Shown: positions 1 through 7,105, numbered from the stretch's first letter. The stretch: 9,116 nt of DNA from Holophagales bacterium UBA5066 (GCA_002414905.1 DIAY01000246.1:3157-12272), one strand, 5' to 3'. The notes: generated by a model not told the origin, from the letters alone. Made by a program: numbers and translations.

Positions 1-233
1 AGTTCACGCCTGGCACGAATCACGATGGCACGAATCACGAGTTCGCGGTCGTCGCCGAGCTCCGCGCCGGCTTTGCCATGGGCCGGCACTCGTCCGAGAA
101 CGAGAGGACGCTCCTCCTGTCCCCGGGGTTAGAGGCGAACGTTCGTCCTGCCCGGTGGGCCGATCCCCGATGGTCGATCCCCGTTGCCCCGCCCCGGCGC
201 CGTTCCCGACCCCGGGTCGGCCGTCCGTCGCCC
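1..233. other. Left-edge stretch with no confident gene
   Basis: No gene can be called here. The aldo/keto reductase to the right ends at 234. A tandem 15-bp duplication lies at 11-40. In plus frame 3, from base 3 to about base 120, codons are strongly G/C-ending and the translation looks protein-like (it includes GTNHD-GTNHE and AVVAELRAGFAMG). That could be the tail of a gene entering from the left, but the frame has no stop before it runs far into the reductase in antisense. Plus frame 1 does stop, with TAG at 130-132. The GCCGGC words at 66-71 and 82-87 are short palindromes with no clear role. Confidence 0.4.
11..40. repeat. Perfect 15-bp tandem duplication, two copies
   Basis: The unit TGGCACGAATCACGA occurs at 11-25 and again immediately at 26-40 with no mismatch. 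Fifteen bases is five codons, so it preserves reading frame. In plus frame 3 the pair reads GTNHD then GTNHE. Two copies of this length side by side are unlikely by chance and point to a recent slippage or duplication. Its role is unknown. Confidence 0.85.
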
Positions 234-1634
234 TCAGGCCCCGAACGCCCCCACGGCGTCGCGCACGTACTCGGGCCGCCTCATCCCGACCAGCACGCTC
301 GTCACGCCCGGTACGTCCAGGAGCCCCTTGATCGTCCTCTGCGAGAGGGTTCCCTCGAGCGATTCGTGGAGCGTCTTCGTCACGATGTCGGACAGCTCCG
401 CGAATCGCGCTTCTTCCTTCGGCGTCAATCGCTCCACCAGCGCCGACGCCGCCTCGAGAAGGGCGCGGTCCCACTCGTCGGCCCAACGGCGGAACGCGGG
501 ATCGCGGTCGAAGACCTCGCGCAGCTCGGCGAGGAGCTCGGTGCGGCGAGGCTCGACGACGTCATCCCAGACCTCGCGGAACGTCGAGAGGTCGAGGCCG
601 CGCTTGTCGAACTCCGTGAGGAGCGGCGAGACGGCGATCAGCTCCTCCGGAGGGGCCACGCCGTCTTCCACCGAGAGGCGTGGCGCGAAGGCCTGTGCAA
701 ACTCGTCTTCTGCGGCATGGAGACGTGCGAGGGCGTTGCCGGCGGGCGACGGCACGAGCGTGAAGGGCGCTCCGACCGTGGCGAACCGATGGAGCTGGCC
801 CTGTCTGAACCCGTTCAGCGGGCGGTTCACGAGGACGGAGAGCTCGTGCTCGCGGGCGATGTCGAGGACGCTGCGGCCGTCCGTCGTGTGGATCGGCTCG
901 CGGGCGCCGAGCTCCACCGGGTTCATCGGGAGCTGGATCGCGGCGAAACCGGGGCCGGTGCGCTCGAGGATGCGGAGGAGGTCGACCGCGTCGGCATTCT
1001 CGTGCGGGACCACGAACGTGTTCGAGGAGATCCCGTAGGCGCCGATGCGTCCCGCGGCGACCTCCTTCTCCAGCTGCCCGAAGGCCCGTCCGATCCGCTC
1101 GTAGAAGGTGTCGCGCGCCTCTGTGAGCGGCATCCTCCGGCGCTCGGCGTCCGACAGGAAGTACTCGGGGTTGTGCAGGAGAAAAAGGTCGACGCGTGGC
1201 ATTGCGAGCCGCCCGAGCGAGGCCGAAAGCTGGTTGGCGAGGAACTCGGGGGAGATGCAGTGCCAGCAGTCGCGCGAGTACTCCGTCATCTCGCGCCACG
1301 GGTCGCCCAGCTTGCGCCTCTCGTGCGCCTCGCGCAGGTTCTGTCCCTGGACGTAACCCGCCTTCGTGACGACGACGACGTCTTCCCGCGCCATCTCGCC
1401 CGAGGCGGCCAGCTCCTTCAGCACCTTCCCCACGAGGAGCTCGCTGTGGCCGTCGCCATAGTTCGTCGACGTGTCGACGAGGTTCACGCCGGAGAGGAGC
1501 GCGAGGCGCAGCGCCTCGCGGTGGCGGGGGACCCGGTCGTCGACGCGGTAGCAACCGAACCCGACGGGGGAGATGCGGGTCTGGAGCTTTCCGAGAGGAC
1601 GGCGGATCGAGTCGGGGAGGCGGGCCTCGCTCAT
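234..1634 (-). CDS. Aldo/keto reductase family oxidoreductase, enlarged (466 aa)
   Basis: Likely a cytosolic NAD(P)H-dependent oxidoreductase with a TIM-barrel fold. The catalytic tetrad is visible: Asp54 and Tyr59 in VDTSTNYGDG, Lys91 in VVVTKAGY and His154 in LFLLHNPEY. The family's closing segment (TIKGLLDVPGVTSVLVGM, then RRPEYV) begins near residue 430. At 466 aa it is much longer than the usual 280-350. The excess lies between RPLNGF (about 271-276) and the closing segment: roughly 150 residues, rich in Glu, Arg and Leu and predicted helical. The start was set at MSEARLP because the beta-hairpin (PLGKLQTRISPVGFGCYRV) begins just after it. In-frame ATGs at 1703 and 1820 would add poor sequence, and the latter would run into the radical SAM gene. 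No strong ribosome-binding site is seen. It is divergent from the radical SAM gene with a 98-bp gap. The family is certain; the substrate is unknown. Confidence 0.9.
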   Translation of the reverse strand: MSEARLPDSIRRPLGKLQTRISPVGFGCYRVDDRVPRHREALRLALLSGVNLVDTSTNYGDGHSELLVGKVLKELAASGEMAREDVVVVTKAGYVQGQNLREAHERRKLGDPWREMTEYSRDCWHCISPEFLANQLSASLGRLAMPRVDLFLLHNPEYFLSDAERRRMPLTEARDTFYERIGRAFGQLEKEVAAGRIGAYGISSNTFVVPHENADAVDLLRILERTGPGFAAIQLPMNPVELGAREPIHTTDGRSVLDIAREHELSVLVNRPLNGFRQGQLHRFATVGAPFTLVPSPAGNALARLHAAEDEFAQAFAPRLSVEDGVAPPEELIAVSPLLTEFDKRGLDLSTFREVWDDVVEPRRTELLAELREVFDRDPAFRRWADEWDRALLEAASALVERLTPKEEARFAELSDIVTKTLHESLEGTLSQRTIKGLLDVPGVTSVLVGMRRPEYVRDAVGAFGA

Positions 1635-1676
1635 GGCCCGGGACCATATCGAACCCGAGGCCTTCCTGCCCGCCGC

Positions 1677-1693
1677 CGGCCCGCAGCGGGCCG
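1677..1693. promoter_or_regulatory. Perfect 17-nt palindrome between divergent genes
   Basis: CGGCCCGC-A-GCGGGCCG is a perfect inverted repeat of two 8-bp arms around a single central A. It lies in the 98-bp gap between the start codons of the aldo/keto reductase (1634) and the radical SAM gene (1733). Position and symmetry suit an operator for a dimeric repressor or activator serving both genes. In GC-rich DNA such palindromes also arise by chance. No convincing -35/-10 pair was found on either strand to anchor it. Confidence 0.4.
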
Positions 1694-1732
1694 CTTCCGG
1701 CATCAACGTGCAGACCCTGCGAGAATCAGCTG

Positions 1733-3040
1733 ATGAGCACTCGCCGAGAGACCCCCTGGAACCCGGTCGAGCTCGAGGTCGAGCTCTTCTGCCGGGGCCT
1801 CCTGGTCGACGACTCCGCACGCGCCGGAGTGGCCGCCCGCCGGGTGGCCCGCACCCGCGCCGGCCTCGGCTCCGGCGTCGAGCTGGTGATCCCCGCCCCC
1901 CGCCAGGGAATCTGGGTCAACGTCCCGCTCGACGAGCCGTTCGTCGCCGCTTCGCCGCTCACCCTCATCCAGGAAGGCGACGCCTTCGCCGTGCGCGACA
2001 GCCGCCTCCCCGGCGCCGTCTACCCGGTCCGTCTCCCCGACCCGCCGTCCTGGTACGCGCGGACGACGAGCCGGGGCATTCCGATGCCCCGCGTCGGCGT
2101 CCTGCAGGGGACCTACCTCGGCGTCTACTTCGCCGAGACCTGCATGTACTGGTACAACGCTCCGTCGGCCGACAACTGCAGGTTCTGCACGACCGGCATC
2201 AACGTCGGAAAGAACGAGGAGCTCGCCAAGAAGGTCGAGGACATCGTGGAGGTGGCGAAGGTTGCCCGGGAAGAGTCGGGCGTCACCTTCACCCACTTCA
2301 ACACCGGTTACCACTTCGAGGAAGACCCGAAGAAGAGGGCGATGCACGGCCTCGTGCAGGCCCGGCCCCTCGTCTCGGCCATCCGCCGCAACGTCGGCGG
2401 GTTCATCGGGATCCAGGCGGTTCCGGTCCCGCGCAGCTGCTGGGACGAGTACGACGAGCTGATCGAGCTCGGGTGCGACCATTTCTCCTTCTGCGTCGAG
2501 CTCCTCGACGACAAATGGTTCAAAGAGGTCTGTCCGGGCAAGGCGTCGACGGTCGGGCAGGACGCCTTCTTCGAGGGGATGGAATACACGGCCGGCCGGC
2601 TCGGAAAGGGACGAGTCTCCGGGGAGATCATCGCGGGCCTCGAGCCGATCGAGTCGACGAGAAGGGCGATCGACCGGATCGTCGCCGCCGGCGCGTTTCC
2701 CACGGTCTGCATCTTTCGGCCCCTGGCCGGAAGCAACCTCGCGCATCTTCCGTCGCCCGACCCGGACGAGATGCGCGAGGTCATGGCCTACCAGTACACC
2801 GCCGCGCGCCGGGCGGGACTGGCCGTCGGCATCCTCCCGAACATCAAGGTCTCGCTCGTCGTCCAGCCCGAGGAGGGGCGCGAGCTCCAGCCGGAGAAGA
2901 ACTGGCTCGACCCGTACGAGTGGAAGCTGAAGGCGCTGCGCACGCTGGCGCGCCCCTACGCCGCCTGGAAAAAGCGGCCCCGGCCAGGGGCCCCCGCCTT
3001 TGCGCCGGAAATCCTTCCGGGGCCGGCCGTCGGAAATTAA
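1733..3040 (+). CDS. Radical SAM protein with widely spaced C-X11-C-X2-C motif
   Basis: Probable radical S-adenosylmethionine enzyme of 435 aa, cytosolic, substrate unknown. The putative 4Fe-4S ligands are Cys137, Cys149 and Cys152 (ETCMYWYN...DNCRFCTTG), a C-X11-C-X2-C spacing instead of the canonical C-X3-C-X2-C. An N-terminal domain of about 110 residues precedes it. A TIM-barrel-like body follows, including FIGIQAVPVP, a CPGKAS segment, GRVSGEIIAGLEP and a late FRPLAGSN. The layout (N-terminal domain, TCxx...CxFC, xPGK, GRGxVSxxIxAGL) recalls the MSMEG_0568-type radical SAM proteins of Nit1C nitrilase clusters; that resemblance is from memory and no nitrilase gene is present here. The start is the ATG at 1733; its ribosome-binding site is weak (GCGAGAA). 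It is divergent from an aldo/keto reductase and 39 bp upstream of the site-2 protease gene, so those two plus-strand genes may be co-transcribed. Membership of the superfamily is likely; function is open. Confidence 0.85.
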   Translation: MSTRRETPWNPVELEVELFCRGLLVDDSARAGVAARRVARTRAGLGSGVELVIPAPRQGIWVNVPLDEPFVAASPLTLIQEGDAFAVRDSRLPGAVYPVRLPDPPSWYARTTSRGIPMPRVGVLQGTYLGVYFAETCMYWYNAPSADNCRFCTTGINVGKNEELAKKVEDIVEVAKVAREESGVTFTHFNTGYHFEEDPKKRAMHGLVQARPLVSAIRRNVGGFIGIQAVPVPRSCWDEYDELIELGCDHFSFCVELLDDKWFKEVCPGKASTVGQDAFFEGMEYTAGRLGKGRVSGEIIAGLEPIESTRRAIDRIVAAGAFPTVCIFRPLAGSNLAHLPSPDPDEMREVMAYQYTAARRAGLAVGILPNIKVSLVVQPEEGRELQPEKNWLDPYEWKLKALRTLARPYAAWKKRPRPGAPAFAPEILPGPAVGN

Positions 3041-3068
3041 GCAGCGGCCGGGTCCATACCGTTCCGCC

Positions 3069-3073
3069 GGGAG
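3069..3073 (+). promoter_or_regulatory. Shine-Dalgarno site for the site-2 protease gene
   Basis: GGGAG lies 6 nt before the ATG at 3080, a good ribosome-binding site. It supports the chosen start and the translation of this gene from its own site after the radical SAM stop. Confidence 0.6.
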
Positions 3074-3079
3074 ATCGTC

Positions 3080-4234
3080 ATGAAGTGGTCGTATCCCATC
3101 GCCCGGATCTCGGGCATCGAAATCAAGGTCCACGCGACCTTCGCGCTGATCCTGGCCTACGGCGCCTTCCGCTGGGGCTTCCCGAAGGGGGCCGAGGGCG
3201 ACTCCTCGTTCGCGGGTGCGGTCTTCGGGATGGGCCTGATGATCCTTCTCTTCACCTGCGTCGTCCTCCACGAGCTGGGGCACAGCCTCGTCGCGCAGAA
3301 GTTCGGCCTCACCGTGCGGGAGATCGTCCTGCTTCCGATCGGCGGCGTGGCGCGCCTCGAGAAGAACCCCGAGAAGCCGCTCCACGAGCTCCTGATCGCC
3401 GCGGCGGGCCCGCTCGTGAACGTGGCGATCGCCGTCCTCCTTTTCTTCGCCGGCGGTCTCGCCGTCAACCTCGGAGCGACCCAGACCCGGCTCCTCCAGA
3501 CGGCCGACGGCCCGCCGACCCTCGTCACCCTCTGGGGCTGGCTCTTCACCGCGAACGTCGTGCTCGCCCTCTTCAACCTCATCCCCGCCTTCCCGATGGA
3601 CGGCGGGCGAATCCTGCGCGCGGCCCTCGCCCTGAAGATGGGCTTCTCTCGCGCCACCCGGATCGCGACCGGCGTCGGCCAGACCATCGCCTTCGCCTTC
3701 GGCCTCATCGGCGTCCTCAGCGGGAACCTTCTCCTCGTCGTCGTCGCCTTCTTCGTTTTCATGGGTGCGGGGCAGGAACGGGCCGAGGAGCAGGCGCGCA
3801 CCGTCCTGACGACGCTGCGGGTCGGCGACGCCTACAACAAGCATGCCCTCACCCTCAGCCCGGGAGACCACGTCAGCAAGGTCGTCGACTACATCCTGAC
3901 GAGCTACCAGCCCGACTTTGCGGTCATGCAGGGAGGCGGGTTCCTGGGCGTCGTCACGCGCGACGCCGTCCTGAAGACGCTCGCCACGGAGGTGATCGAC
4001 CTCTACGTGGCCGGGATCATGAGGCGGGACGTCCTCACGGTTCAGGCTTCCGAGGGTCTCGACGACGTCCGGCGCCTGATGGGCGAGAAGGGGGAGCGGA
4101 TCGTCGCCGTGAACGACGGAGAGAGCTTCCTCGGCCTCGTCAGCGCGGAGGACATCGCCGAGGCGCTCGTCGTCTCGAGCTTCGTCCTGCTCCGCGACCG
4201 CCGGCGGGCGACGGCCGAAGCCGAAGCGAGCTGA
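3080..4234 (+). CDS. Site-2 protease family M50 zinc metalloprotease with CBS domains
   Basis: Intramembrane zinc protease of 384 aa in the cytoplasmic membrane, which would cut a transmembrane substrate such as an anti-sigma factor. The zinc-binding HExxH is HELGH at residues 64-68. The third ligand is probably Asp174 in the late FPMDGGRILRA motif, preceded by FNLIPA. Hydrophobic segments lie at about 12-30, 48-75, 105-128, 152-172 and 195-235. The opening MKWSYPIARISGIEIKVHATF is typical of the SpoIVFB/Rip3-like group. Residues about 248-375 form a CBS pair (VGDAYNKHALTL... and IMRRDVLTVQ...), a module that in relatives binds adenine nucleotides and may tie proteolysis to energy status. All catalytic residues are present, so the enzyme should be active. 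It follows the radical SAM gene by 39 bp. No partner anti-sigma gene is in the window, so the substrate is unknown. Confidence 0.95.
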   Translation: MKWSYPIARISGIEIKVHATFALILAYGAFRWGFPKGAEGDSSFAGAVFGMGLMILLFTCVVLHELGHSLVAQKFGLTVREIVLLPIGGVARLEKNPEKPLHELLIAAAGPLVNVAIAVLLFFAGGLAVNLGATQTRLLQTADGPPTLVTLWGWLFTANVVLALFNLIPAFPMDGGRILRAALALKMGFSRATRIATGVGQTIAFAFGLIGVLSGNLLLVVVAFFVFMGAGQERAEEQARTVLTTLRVGDAYNKHALTLSPGDHVSKVVDYILTSYQPDFAVMQGGGFLGVVTRDAVLKTLATEVIDLYVAGIMRRDVLTVQASEGLDDVRRLMGEKGERIVAVNDGESFLGLVSAEDIAEALVVSSFVLLRDRRRATAEAEAS

Positions 4235-4259
4235 TCGCGTCAGCGCAGCGGAGGGGGAC

Positions 4260-4279
4260 CAAGGCCCTTCGGGCCCTTG
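4260..4279. terminator. Weak hairpin between convergent genes
   Basis: CAAGG-CCC and GGG-C-CCTTG pair as an 8-bp stem with one bulged C and a TTC loop. It sits in the 81-bp gap between the converging protease and DUF2785 stops. The position suits a bidirectional terminator, but no T-tract follows on either strand, so this is tentative. Confidence 0.3.
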
Positions 4280-4315
4280 ACCGGTTTCTCCACGTCCCCG
4301 TCTGAGCCGGCGAAA

Positions 4316-5212
4316 TCAGCCGACGAGCCGTTCGAGCGCTTCGCTCAACGCCTTCCGGAGCCTCTCGGGCGGGGCTTCCTCGCGGGCGAGAAGCGCGGCG
4401 AGGTGGACGAGCGTCTGCTTCTGCGCCCGAACCCTCACGAAGGCCGAGGGGTCGATCGCCGGGCCGTTCTTCCAGAGTACGGTGTTCTCTGCGGTGAGCG
4501 CCGCGAGCCACGCTTCGAGCGGCTTCGGGTCGAAGTCCTTCCGGCGCGTCAGCGAGAGGAGGGCGAGCGCGAGCCGCTCGTCCTCGGCCCAGGCGAAGAC
4601 GACCCCGGCGGTCCGGAGGCGGGCGGCGACCGCGTCGACGATCCGGGCCTGCCCGGCGGGTGTGAGCCTCGGGTTGCGGGAAAGGAACTTCAGGACGTCG
4701 GCTGTGTGCGCCGTCGCATGGACCCAGCCGCCGCCCGGCACGAACCCGCGCACGTCCTTCTCGGCGGTCAGGTAGCGGGTCGAGGCTGCGAGGAGATCGT
4801 CGAACGCCTCCTGGGTCATCCACGGTGCTTTCAGGTCGGCGGCGGCGAGGATCGAGAGCCCGATCGCCGAGAACGAGCGTCCATAGGCCGAGTCGCCACC
4901 GTTCTCGCCGACGCCCTTCCTCAATCCCGCCTGCAGCCGGAGGCGCAGGCGTTCGAGGTCGGCCGGGGGGACGAGCCCGTCCCTGTAGATCCAGTGCGAG
5001 AGCACCTCGTAGCCGACGCCGTCCCTGAGGGCCGGGTCGGGCGAGGAGAGCAGGTCCGCCGCCTCCAGGACGAGCGCGCCGGCCGACTCTCCATCCGGGA
5101 CGGCGAAGTCCTTCTCGGCGAGGCCGGTCCAGAAGGCGCGGTCGTGAACCGGGCGCTCGGCGGCGGCAGGGAGGACGAGGAGGAGGGCGAGGGCGCCAGC
5201 GGAGAAGCGCAT
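4316..5212 (-). CDS. Exported DUF2785 family protein
   Basis: Protein of 298 aa with a probable Sec signal peptide (MRFSAGALALLLVLPAAA, cut near residues 18-19), so probably periplasmic or secreted. The rest is alpha-helical. It carries the conserved DUF2785 features: a LRDGVGYEVLSHWI segment (about 62-75), GRSFSAIGL (from about 111), a YLTAEKDVRGF segment, and GGWVHATAHTADVLKFL with His165 and His169. No biochemical activity is established for DUF2785 to my knowledge, and I do not assign one. The start was set at 5212 because it places the signal peptide at the very N-terminus; an in-frame ATG at 5248 would add 12 unhelpful residues. It lies 97 bp downstream of the glycosylase gene on the same strand, so it could be transcribed separately or by read-through. 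Confidence 0.85.
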   Translation of the reverse strand: MRFSAGALALLLVLPAAAERPVHDRAFWTGLAEKDFAVPDGESAGALVLEAADLLSSPDPALRDGVGYEVLSHWIYRDGLVPPADLERLRLRLQAGLRKGVGENGGDSAYGRSFSAIGLSILAAADLKAPWMTQEAFDDLLAASTRYLTAEKDVRGFVPGGGWVHATAHTADVLKFLSRNPRLTPAGQARIVDAVAARLRTAGVVFAWAEDERLALALLSLTRRKDFDPKPLEAWLAALTAENTVLWKNGPAIDPSAFVRVRAQKQTLVHLAALLAREEAPPERLRKALSEALERLVG

Positions 5213-5272
5213 GTCCCCGTGTACGGACGGACGAGGGGATCTGTTCATGAGGGCCGCCGCAGCCCTTGCCGG

Positions 5273-5309
5273 AGGCCCGGCTCCAGCTCGGTTCCCGGGA
5301 AACGGGCCT
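5273..5309. terminator. Inverted repeat just after the glycosylase stop
   Basis: AGGCCCG (5273-5279) and CGGGCCT (5303-5309) are perfect 7-bp arms. The 23-nt loop between them contains the palindrome TTCCCGGGAA (5292-5301). On the minus strand this hairpin begins right after the glycosylase stop codon (5310-5312), where a terminator would be expected. There is no T-tract, so it may be a weak or factor-dependent terminator or an mRNA-end stabiliser. Confidence 0.3.
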
Positions 5310-6014
5310 TCAGCCTCTCGGCGGGAGGAGCGCGACCGCCCGCTCCAGGATCGTGTCGAACATCGCCGCGGTCAGCTTTCCGGTGTTCGTGTTCAGCTGG
5401 CTCACGTGGTACGAGCCGAGGATCTGCACCGGCCCGTGCCCCGGAACGTCGATCCGGGCTTCGGCGCCATGGCCGAAGCGCGGCGCGGGTCGCGAAATCG
5501 TTGCACCGCTCTCTGCGAGGGTCCGCAGCGCCGACGCCCACGCGAGGCCACCGAGGGTGAGGAGGATCCGCGCGTTCGGCAGGAGCGCGAGCTCGCGGAC
5601 GAAGAACGGCCGGCAGCGGCCGAACTCCTCCGGCGTCGGCCGGTTGTCCGGGGGAGCGCAACGGACCGGGGCGAGGATGTAGGCGTCGTCCAGTGCCAGA
5701 CCGTCGTCGCGGCGCGTGGATACGGGCTGGTTCGCGAAGCCCGCCCGGTGAAGCGCGGCGAAGAGGAAGTTGCCCGAGGAGTCGCCGGTGAAGACGCGTC
5801 CGGTCCGGTTCCCGCCGTGTGCAGCCGGGGCGAGGCCGACGACGAGCAGTCGCCCCGCCGGGTCGCCGAAGCCGGGCACGGGCCGCGCCCAGTACTCCTC
5901 ACCCGCGAAACGGCGCGGCGGATTGGCAGCGCTCTGCTCCCGCCACGCGACGAGCCGCGGGCAGGCCCGGCAGGCCTCGATCTCCTGCGTCAGCAAGGCG
6001 AGCGGGCGGATCAT
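5310..6014 (-). CDS. Uracil-DNA glycosylase, family 5 (UDGb type)
   Basis: DNA repair enzyme of 234 aa that would remove uracil and related deaminated bases from DNA. The first active-site motif is GLAPAAHGGNRTGRVFTGD (residues 60-78), whose GLAPxAHGxNRTGR pattern is diagnostic of family 5 and lacks the acidic residue used by other families. The second active-site motif is SYHVSQLN (201-208) with His203. Four cysteines likely hold a 4Fe-4S cluster: Cys15 and Cys18 in CRACP, then Cys119 (PVRCAPPDN) and Cys134 (FGRCRPF). Length is normal and all motifs are present. The ATG overlaps the upstream exchanger's stop by 4 bp (ATGA at 6011-6014), implying translational coupling. The 5' end of the frame can be extended to 7283, but that only antisense-covers the exchanger. 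Pairing with an ion transporter looks like passenger co-transcription. Confidence 0.95.
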   Translation of the reverse strand: MIRPLALLTQEIEACRACPRLVAWREQSAANPPRRFAGEEYWARPVPGFGDPAGRLLVVGLAPAAHGGNRTGRVFTGDSSGNFLFAALHRAGFANQPVSTRRDDGLALDDAYILAPVRCAPPDNRPTPEEFGRCRPFFVRELALLPNARILLTLGGLAWASALRTLAESGATISRPAPRFGHGAEARIDVPGHGPVQILGSYHVSQLNTNTGKLTAAMFDTILERAVALLPPRG

Positions 6015-7096
6015 GGTGCCGCGGTCCGGCCCCGGTGCCAGGCCCGGGCCGCCAGGACGAGGAGCGTGACGACCGTCAGCGGCAGCGCGAAGAAGACCAT
6101 CGCGTTGCGAAACGTCGGCAGAACGGCGGAGTCGGTCACCTCGAGGACGATGAAGGTCACGTAGGCCGCGTAGTAGAAGAGAAAGAGAGCCCCTTCCCAT
6201 CGCGCGATGCCGGGCCCGACGAAGAAGATCGGGAGACACGCGAGGGCCACGCCGATCATGACGGGGGTGTCGAAGGCGAGGGCGTCCGGGGAGACCCGGA
6301 TCCCCCGGGGCGCGACGAGGCCGGACAGGCCGAGGACGCAGAGGATGTTGAAGATGTTCGAGCCGACGACGTTCCCGACGGCGATGTCGCGGTGCCCCCG
6401 GATCGAGGCGAGGACGGAGGTCGCGACCTCCGGGAGGGAGGTCCCCGCGGCGACGATGGTCAGACCGATGATGAGCTCCGAGACGCCGAGCGCCCGGGCG
6501 AAGACGACCGCGCCGTCGACGAGCCAGCGCGCCCCGAGGACGAGCATCCCGACCCCGCCCAGGACGAGGAGGAGGTTCGCCCACCAGGAGCCGGTCGCCT
6601 CGTCCGAGGAGCCGGCCGCCATCTCCTCCCGCGTCGCGGCCCGTTCCTTTCGGCTCTGGACCACCGAGAAGACGGTGTAGGCGAGGATCCCGCCGAAGAG
6701 GAGGGCCCCGTCGATCCGTCCGAGCTTCCCGTCGAGGGCGAGGAGCGGCAGGAGGAGGGAGACCCCGACCATGATCGGGACGTCCCGCCGGACCAGCTGC
6801 CGGTCGACGAGGAGAGGCGCGACGAGGGCGGAGAGGCCGAGGATGAAGAGGACGTTGAAGATGTTCGAGCCGACGACGTTGCCGTAGGCGATGTCGGCGC
6901 TCCCCGCGAACGCCGCCCTTACGCTGACGGCGAGCTCCGGGGCGCTCGTGCCGAAGGCGACGACGGTCAGGCCGACGACGAGCGGGGAGACGCCGGCGGC
7001 GAGCGCGAGGCGCGAGGCGCCGCGGACGAGGAGCTCGGCGCCGAGGACGAGGAGGGCGATCCCGAGGACGAAGAGGAAGATCGTGAGGGCGCTCAT
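6011..7096 (-). CDS. CaCA-family cation exchanger (YrbG-like Na+/Ca2+ antiporter)
   Basis: Inner-membrane cation/proton or Na+/Ca2+ exchanger of 361 aa with the two inverted alpha repeats of the CaCA superfamily. Alpha-1 has VAFGTSAPELAVS (from 46) and YGNVVGSNIFN (71-81). Alpha-2 has VAAGTSLPEVATS (from 215) and VGNVVGSNIFN (240-250). The ion-binding Glu54 and Glu223 and the Asn residues are intact. The two halves are separated by a charged cytoplasmic loop (about 147-170, SRKERAATREEM). About ten hydrophobic helices are visible, matching the family. A strong Shine-Dalgarno AAGGAG (7106-7111) lies 9 nt before the ATG. The stop overlaps the glycosylase start by 4 bp. It is immediately downstream of a decayed relative and of mrpG, so it is likely part of the Mrp transcript. 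Ion preference (Ca2+, Na+, H+) cannot be read from sequence. Confidence 0.95.
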   Translation of the reverse strand: MSALTIFLFVLGIALLVLGAELLVRGASRLALAAGVSPLVVGLTVVAFGTSAPELAVSVRAAFAGSADIAYGNVVGSNIFNVLFILGLSALVAPLLVDRQLVRRDVPIMVGVSLLLPLLALDGKLGRIDGALLFGGILAYTVFSVVQSRKERAATREEMAAGSSDEATGSWWANLLLVLGGVGMLVLGARWLVDGAVVFARALGVSELIIGLTIVAAGTSLPEVATSVLASIRGHRDIAVGNVVGSNIFNILCVLGLSGLVAPRGIRVSPDALAFDTPVMIGVALACLPIFFVGPGIARWEGALFLFYYAAYVTFIVLEVTDSAVLPTFRNAMVFFALPLTVVTLLVLAARAWHRGRTAAP

Positions 7097-7105
7097 GCCT
7101 TGAAG

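Noticed and set aside
66..87. Paired GCCGGC words as a possible terminator or operator
   Set aside because: Short GC palindromes are frequent in this DNA, and there is no T-tract or adjacent gene end.
78..1733. Long plus-strand open frame antisense to the aldo/keto reductase
   Set aside because: Its translation is Arg/Glu/Val-rich with no recognisable motif, while the opposite strand carries a complete AKR tetrad. It is a GC-bias shadow.
1703..3871. 722-codon minus-strand open frame across the radical SAM and protease genes
   Set aside because: It spans two well-supported plus-strand genes and their gap, with charged low-complexity sequence and no domain.
1573..4305. 910-codon plus-strand open frame overlapping the same two genes
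   Set aside because: It is the wrong frame of both genes, dominated by Arg, Pro and Gly. The true frames contain CNCRFC-type and HELGH motifs.
4277..5560. 427-codon plus-strand open frame antisense to the DUF2785 gene
   Set aside because: It is charged low-complexity sequence; the minus strand has a signal peptide and DUF2785 motifs.
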